The notes below the pieces were generated by a model. That model did no database searches. It was not told the origin of the DNA and worked only from the letters and a program-made list of their open reading frames with translations. DNA of 64,000 nt from Edaphochlamys debaryana (Eukaryota; Chlorophyta; Chlorophyceae; Chlamydomonadales), in the NCBI GenBank assembly GCA_016858145.1, contig JAEHOE010000009.1:1178001-1242000 (forward strand). The letters are read 5' to 3'. Numbering within the stretch: position 1 is the first letter of the stretch; each line of letters starts with the position of its first letter. The position numbers and the translations under genes are program-made. Below, piece by piece: positions 58,214 to 64,000 of this stretch.

Positions 58214-59962
58214 GCTCTCCGCCTAGCCGATCGATGACACATACTCCGTACATAGGGCGCCTACGGCATACCAACATGCGCAACCATTTTGCGCTGGGAA
58301 AGGCAGTGTTTAAGGATTCGGGAGTGCTGAGACATGCACTGATTGGTTGCGACGCGTTGCAGGGTTGCGGCCGGCTGGCAGAGGAGCTGCCGGTTGTTGG
58401 GTATTCAAGTAACCGAAGGCACGTGGTCGTTGTGACACGGTAAGGGTCATGCAGGCTGGCCGGCTGCGCAGCCGGGGGTTGCTGGTGTGCTGGGCCGACA
58501 GCGCATTGCGGGCTGAGCGCACCAGCACCGGGGTCTGCAAGGTGTCATTGATACCGAGCTCATGGATTGAGTTCGGTGGTTGTGGTTTGGCTACGTTGGA
58601 CCGACCTTGGGAGGGCCGGAGGGGTGATGTCGACCAGCCAGGTGAAGCCGTGAAGGCCCGATAGGGCCCGGGGAGTCCGTTTGGGGAGCGTTGCAGGGAG
58701 ACACGGTGTTACCGTCCTTGTGGGCTTGAAGCGCACCTGCTTGTGGTGCTGCCTCGGGCACTGGGTTATTCGTCTCAGATGGGCTGGGCAACCTGAGGCC
58801 GCGGTCATCGGCAAGGAGCAGATGCGAGGCGAAGCCCAGGGCAGGGAGCCTTGTGTCAACCGATATGTTGCAGAAGTCCGACGCAACCCAACGTGCACAC
58901 GGTCCAAGACGTGCTGCCCTGCACACACCACACAGCCCACGCCCCTCGCTAGGGCCACAGCGACAAGTTCCACGCACGGAATCTACACATGGCGTCAGAC
59001 CGAAGCAGGGCTTGCCGCCTGACCGCCGTGGACAGCCCTTGGTAATGGTCCCTCCCAACATGGCACAATTGCCGCCCGAAGCAGGGCTTGCCGCCAGCCC
59101 CGCCTCCGAGCAGCCCTAACGCACAGAGCCCTCAAGCTAACACCCTATGCCACTCACCGGTCACGCGGCCCGCACTCCCGCCCTCAGGGTCCTCGCACGT
59201 CCCAGCAGAACCAACCTCCCAGTCCCACACGTGGCCATGGGCTCACGCATCAAGTCTGAGCGGGGACCTTGCCGTCGACTGCCACTCCCTTGACCCCGCC
59301 GCCCAGCTTGCCCGCTGCCCGAGCAACTGCCACCTAGCAACAAGGATGGCCGGTGCTGAGGGGTTAACCCCTTCAAAACTACCAGACCCGCACCCGTCAC
59401 TCATCTCTTATACTGACACGTCCCCTTACTCATGTGGCTTGCGGGGCTTCGGCTCACACAGCCATGAATTGCTCAACGCCCCTCACATGCGGGGCAGGGC
59501 AGGCCCAGACGCCAACACTCTGTACCCTGCACCACCCACGCAGGCCATGACCAAAAGCGCAAGAAAGAGAATGCAACGGAACATTTAACCATCAAGATGC
59601 ATGGAATCACTGCGGCGCAGTCATGATGCAAAGGTCTGCACTGTCCTACTGTGTGTCCCTACTGTCAATCCTTAGTACTGGTTAGGTCAGATGGACCATT
59701 AGCAACCGTGGCTGCAAAACCTAAGCCTCCTACGACAGCCCCCCAATGTGCAGTTGTGCACTGGGTAGACATACTGAGCCGCCACAGCTCTGGGCGAGGT
59801 GTGTTCCCTGCCGAGTCAAAGTTCTGGGGGCCGTAAGGAATGGATAAAGTGGCTCCAGCCCGCAATCAAGCAAGGGTGGTTTCGGTTCTTGAGAATCCTA
59901 GGTCCGTGCCGGACCTGCTGCGTTCGTTCTCTCCTATCTCCGTTTCAAAAGGGGTTGATAGC
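58214..59962. other. 1.75-kb convergent spacer
   Basis: It lies between the 3' ends of the SWIM gene (+) and the Myb-like gene (-). The 18-mer gaagcagggcttgccgcc is repeated at about 59001 and 59077. The phrase acgcgttgcagggttgcgg (58353-58371) nearly matches 25360-25378 in Mpv17 intron 6. No coding frame is supported. Confidence 0.5.
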
Positions 59963-61797
59963 TTAGGCAGCCCACTGCATGGGTGGGTCGACACGGAGCG
60001 GGCAGTCCATGTGCATCTCCTGGCCGGAACCTCCGAGGGGCGTGGCCGCTGTAGCGCTCGGCCAGCTCATAGCTCCCTCCCCGTGGAGGAAGGCCTCCAC
60101 CTCCAGCCGAATTGACTCATCCTCTGCCGCTGCCGAGGCGTACGCCTGCGTGACCTGGCCCTGGCGGCCCCAGCTCTGGTCCTCGTCCTCATGGCGCGCC
60201 CGCCCCTGCTCCCAGTTGCAGCTGAAGCTCGTGCATGCACCCCAGTTCCCGCTGCCGCAGCCACTCTCTCTGTGTCCCTGGACCTCCCCGAAGCTGCAGC
60301 GCGGGGGCAGGGCCTGGGATGGACCTGAGACGCCGGGCCCCGGGCCCTGCCACATGGGCAGTGAGGTGGGCAGGCTCGCCGCGCTGCTTGCTGGGCCGTA
60401 GTGGTCTCGCGGAGGGGCCCAGGAGCCGGGCTGGGGGTCCCAGCAGCCGGGCTGGGGGTCCCAGCAGCCGGGCTGAGGGCCCCAGGGGCTGGGCTGCGTT
60501 TGCGTGCAGGCCCAGCCCCAAAGCTGTGGGTAGGCCGCGTGAGGCGGCGCCGGGCCCTGTTGGACCATGGGTTGGCGGGGCAGGTTGTTGGCTGGGTGGA
60601 TCTGCGTCCAGCCTGGGCTGGGGCCCCAGGGACCCGTAGCGCTTGGGATGGGGCTGGCGCAGGAAAGCGGGCTCCAAGCGGCCTGCCGGATGGAAGGCAC
60701 AGGGAGCCATGAGGCGCCGCCCGGGCTGAGGCCAGCGCTCAGGCTGAGGCCAGAGCTGAGGCGGGGGCTGCCCGCGGGAGCCGCAGCCGGGGTAGACGGC
60801 CAAGGCGCGGGGCGGAGGGGCGACGAGGATGCCGAGGAAGCGGCCGCCACGGCGGCGCGAGGCCCTGCCGGTGGGCTGCCTGCGCTAGCACTGGGGCCGC
60901 GGGCCTGGAATGCCTCTTGCGGTGGCATCGGTAGCGGCAGCGGCAGGGCCAGGGGCAGCGGCAGCAGCAGCTGCTGTGGCGGCGACGTCGGCGGCAGAGG
61001 CCGTGTCCTTCTTGACGCCGCCGCCCCGCCGCCGTGCCCGCGCCCTCTCCCCTCCACCGAGTCCATCCCTTCGACCCGCTGCACGTCCTCCTCGTCCTCG
61101 TCCTCGTCCTCCTTGGCCTCGGCTTCGGCCTCCGTTTCCTCAGCTCTGGCCTCCTCCATCGCGCCTTCTGTGGCCGCCACTGGCACCGCCTCCGCTCTCG
61201 GGGCGACCCCGCCCTGCACCTGCCGTGCCTCAGCATACGCGGCGTCGAGAGCAGCAGCCCGGTGGTCCGTGGTCTTGAGGATGCGTGCGTAGGCGCGGAG
61301 CAGGCAGCGGCCCCAGTTGCTGCGGTCTGCGACGGAGGACTTGCCGCGGGCGGCGGAGGCGAAGATACTCTGCAGGGTGTGGGGCGAGGACGAGGGAAGC
61401 ACGGTGCGTACAGTAAGAGGACCGCAGGGCGCGCTATTACTAAGCAAAGGTGCTGGTGCCCTGCATCCCCCCTGCCCCCCACCGCCCACCTTGACTCCGT
61501 GGCGGTCTCGCTTGAGCAGCTTTCCGAGGGTGGCCCACCTGGGGGGGCGCGGGGCACAGTCACCTCGGTGTCACCCCGTGCCGCTCCCCCACGCCATAAC
61601 CCCGCGGGGGCAGCGGTGGCCCAGAACCATGGTTACATCCTTGCTACACCCCCCTCGTTCCTCTCTTACGAGTTGCCGTGCTCGGCGTGCAGCTGCACCA
61701 GCTGCACCAGCTCTGCCGAGCGCCAGTGCTTGCTCCAGTTCGGGTTGGTGGCCAGAGGCGGCGGCCTGCCGCTACGAGCTGCGAGACGACTGCTCAT
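59963..61797 (-). CDS. Myb/SANT-like DNA-binding protein with low-complexity tail
   Basis: Three exons, 527 residues: 61797-61670, 61538-61490, 61369-59963; phases agree. The N-terminal domain (about 18-95) has Trp-spaced helices typical of Myb/SANT folds: NPNWSKHWRSAELVQLVQLH, AEHGNSWATLGKLLKRDRHG and SNWGRCLLRAYARILK. After it come an acidic block (TEAEAEAKEDEDEDEEDVQ) and a long Pro/Ser/Gly-rich tail. The tail includes a tandem WDPQPGC heptad encoded by 21-bp repeats at about 60420-60485. A nuclear transcription or chromatin factor is inferred from the domain and acidic region; the target is unknown. The two introns interrupt the domain, so the track of any single open frame misses it. Confidence 0.78.
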
Positions 61798-62766
61798 GGT
61801 TTCGGCCAGACAGATGAGGCCGCTCGCCTGCGACAAGGACCGAACGCAACGTTACGGTGTTAGCGCAGCGAGAGCACGAGGAGCGCGATGCGGTTCAATC
61901 GACATGTGCGAGTACTGAGTAAGCGCGACTCAGGAACCACAGTTCAGGTTGCTTGGCCGCACCGTTGTACCTACCAGCGAGGAGAGCGTATCTCCAGTGC
62001 GCTGTCAGCGCTCAGTCGGGTCGGACTCGTCGCCCGGCGCCGGGTTTTGCGTCCGCAGCCTGGACGTTGATTGGGCGCCCGCGTGCGCCGGTATGGGTTC
62101 CTGCTGTCTATTAGTCTCGATATCTGTGCCCGGCGTTGTGCCGCTCCGTTGGCGTATGGGTGTGCGTAACGGCACGGCAATTGGCGCACTTCGCCCTCGA
62201 CTTCCGCGCTGTGACTGACGGCTATGACGGCTATGACTAGTAGTGCAGGATGTCCGGCTAAACGGTAATGGGCATCGAGCGGGCCATCGGGTCATCGGGC
62301 CGCCTGACTGGCCGCGCCAAAGGGTGCTTCCTGGGTTTTGGCCAGGGCTGCCCGAGCTTGCGCGCAGTGCAGCAGCGCATCATACGACGTTACAAAAGCT
62401 AAGCCCGCAGCTCGGCCCTGTCCACTTGAGGACACTCGCCCACCGTATTCACGAAGAGCGGGCACGCGCAAAACCTTTGGGTCAGCCGAAGGTCCGGCGC
62501 TGAGGCCCTGCTGAGGGGGCCGCCGGGCCGGAGGTCCCGCTACCTCAACCTCGCCGTGTCACAAGCAAGTGCACGCGCTGAGGAGCGGACCTCACTTCCA
62601 TACGCTTCCTCTGCTTTGCGCGCCGGACCCGCCAAATGCAACCAGAGTACGTGGGACTGGCTTCCGCCTCTTACTCCTACCGCTCACACGCCCACCTTGC
62701 ACTCGCGCTCATGCTTCCTAACCCTCTCCGGCCTAACCGTCAAGCCGCACACCGCCTCGACACTCC
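61798..62766. promoter_or_regulatory. Upstream region of the Myb-like gene and 3' flank of the last gene
   Basis: About 970 bp between two minus-strand genes. GC is slightly lower around 61940-62480. No coding frame is supported. The Myb promoter should lie just right of 61797. Confidence 0.45.
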
Positions 62767-64000
62767 TCACAGCCCCGGCGAAGCAAATAGGTCCCCCACG
62801 GTCCACGACAGCAGCCCAGCCAGCTGCTCCTCAGTCAGAGCGCCAGCGTAGCCACCCGCCGCTCCACCCCCGCTGCCGCCACCGCTGCGCCTCCGGACCG
62901 GCGAGCGCACCGGGCTGCCATCAAAGGCGGTGAAGAAGCGCGGCGACAGGGGCAGCGGGAGGAAGGGCGGGGAGCCGCGGGACTCGCGTGGGGAGGGCGA
63001 GGCCTGGGTCTGGGGCGAGGCGTGCAGAGGGCTCTGGTGCTGAGGGGAGGGCGTGCCCTGGGGGGTGCCCGTGGCCTGTCCTTGCGGCTCATCCACCACG
63101 CCCAGCGCAGGCCCGGGCTGGGGCTCAGGCTGGGGATGAGGCCGGTCATCCGTGTCGGGTTCGATCTCGGGCTGTTGCTCGGGGTGGTGGTGGGAGTCGC
63201 GGGCGGAGTGGTGGTGTCGTTGGGAGCCGTGGTGGTGGTGGTGGTGATGGTGGTGGTGGTGGTGGCGTTGCGGGGGTGAAACGCCAGAGGCGCCGGGGGA
63301 GGATGCAGTGGGGGATCCCTGGGGGCCGGCGCGCGCTGGTCCAGCCGGGACCAGCGAAGCAGGGATGTCCACTTGTAGCCCCTGGGGGTCCAGCAGAGGC
63401 CGCCGCGTGGAGAGGGGCTGCTGCTGCTGGGATGGTACCTCGGATGCCGCCGGGTTAGCCTCCCGTTCGCGCCCCTCCTCGCTGAGCCTGCGCTCTGCGT
63501 GCGCCGCGGGGCCCCCGGCAGCCACCAGCGGGGCGAGGGGAGCGTCGTAGGCGCCGGACCAGGGCTCGTGAGGGTCCGTGGTCAGCGAGAGGTTGGAAGA
63601 GGACACCCTCTGCAGCGGCTCGTACTGGATTGGCATGGGACTCCAGCCCGCCGGGCCGCCGGCATCCGGGCCGCCGCCAGCAGCGGCGACGTCGCCCAGA
63701 GCCGCCACCGCAGCCACCACCGCATCGCCGAGCTCCCTGGCGCCGCCGCCGCTGACCGAGGGCGAGGGTGAGCCCAGGGGCGAGTGGTTCACGCCGCCGA
63801 ACTGGGGGTACGTGGCGAGTGCCACGGGATCCGTCACGGATCCGGTGGACGAGAGGGCTGACTCGGAATCGGACCCGGATCTGGACCCGGGACTGATGCG
63901 GGCGCGAGCTTCGGGACTGGTGCGTGGCGGGCTGTCGGCGCCTGAGTCGGCCCCCGAGTGCGCCGCGGAGGACGGCATGCGGCCGCGCGTGAGCGAGGCC
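62767..64000 (-). CDS. C-terminal part of a disordered Ser/Pro/His-rich protein (5' end outside window)
   Basis: The frame is open to the right edge, so at least 410 residues are visible and the start lies beyond the window (the first internal Met is at 63978). The chain is rich in Ser, Pro, Ala and Gly, with SP and RSPVR motifs that could be phosphorylation sites. A histidine tract (12 in a row, encoded near 63235-63272) is followed by more His clusters. The conserved-looking end is RFFTAFDGSPVR ... LTEEQLAGLLSWTVGDLFAS. No known domain is recognised. A single uninterrupted exon of this length suggests the last exon of a large algal regulatory protein. Confidence 0.6.
   Translation of the reverse strand, partial: ASLTRGRMPSSAAHSGADSGADSPPRTSPEARARISPGSRSGSDSESALSSTGSVTDPVALATYPQFGGVNHSPLGSPSPSVSGGGARELGDAVVAAVAALGDVAAAGGGPDAGGPAGWSPMPIQYEPLQRVSSSNLSLTTDPHEPWSGAYDAPLAPLVAAGGPAAHAERRLSEEGREREANPAASEVPSQQQQPLSTRRPLLDPQGLQVDIPASLVPAGPARAGPQGSPTASSPGASGVSPPQRHHHHHHHHHHHHGSQRHHHSARDSHHHPEQQPEIEPDTDDRPHPQPEPQPGPALGVVDEPQGQATGTPQGTPSPQHQSPLHASPQTQASPSPRESRGSPPFLPLPLSPRFFTAFDGSPVRSPVRRRSGGGSGGGAAGGYAGALTEEQLAGLLSWTVGDLFASPGL

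Overview
The window is nuclear DNA from a green alga (Chlorophyta). GC is very high, genes are split by about 90 short introns, proteins carry Ala/Gly/Pro-rich low-complexity tracts, and the gene content is algal/plastid (gamma-tocopherol methyltransferase with a transit peptide, a plastid Rossmann protein, a fasciclin wall protein with SPPPP linkers). I cannot fix the class or genus. I rebuilt gene models by hand from splice sites and reading phase. Each complete multi-exon model closes in frame; no transcript data were available.

Layout, left to right (strand): MDM2-type RING membrane protein (-, 1174-3687); MYND-finger protein (+, 4477-7993) with a MITE-like element in its intron; small four-helix membrane protein (+, 8628-10606); tail-anchored heme oxygenase (-, 11094-13338); a 2,402-residue coiled-coil protein (-, 14199-23445); Mpv17/PMP22 protein (+, 23760-25687); GDP-fucose-type transporter (-, 27786-31448); plastid NAD(P)-binding protein (+, 31744-34658); GT92-like glycosyltransferase (+, 35229-39493); tandem SpoVS-domain protein (-, 40762-41943); VTE4 (+, 42318-45835); six-unit FAS1 protein (-, 47356-52679); SWIM zinc-finger protein (+, 55256-58213); Myb/SANT-like protein (-, 59963-61797); and the 3' end of a disordered protein (-, 62767-64000). 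Several neighbours are head-to-head with short shared promoters.

The genes do not form a pathway. Themes are the secretory/wall route (transporter, GT92, FAS1), plastid metabolism (VTE4, Rossmann protein) and regulators (RING, MYND, SWIM, Myb, SpoVS).

The most unusual signal is that starts of genes in this window have been copied into introns of other genes in the window. The SpoVS/VTE4 divergent promoter plus the start of the VTE4 transit-peptide exon sits nearly unchanged in intron 4 of the transporter. A decayed copy of the coiled-coil/Mpv17 divergent promoter, with both first-exon ends, sits in intron 9 of the same gene. A 60-bp piece of FAS1 exon 1 with its splice donor sits in intron 5 of the SWIM gene. 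Other points are a heme oxygenase lacking the distal Gly-Asp pair, tandem bacterial-type SpoVS domains behind a UAP56-binding-like motif, nine W-box-like TTGACY sites upstream of the FAS1 gene, and five or six GC-AG introns, one flanked by a 9-bp direct repeat.
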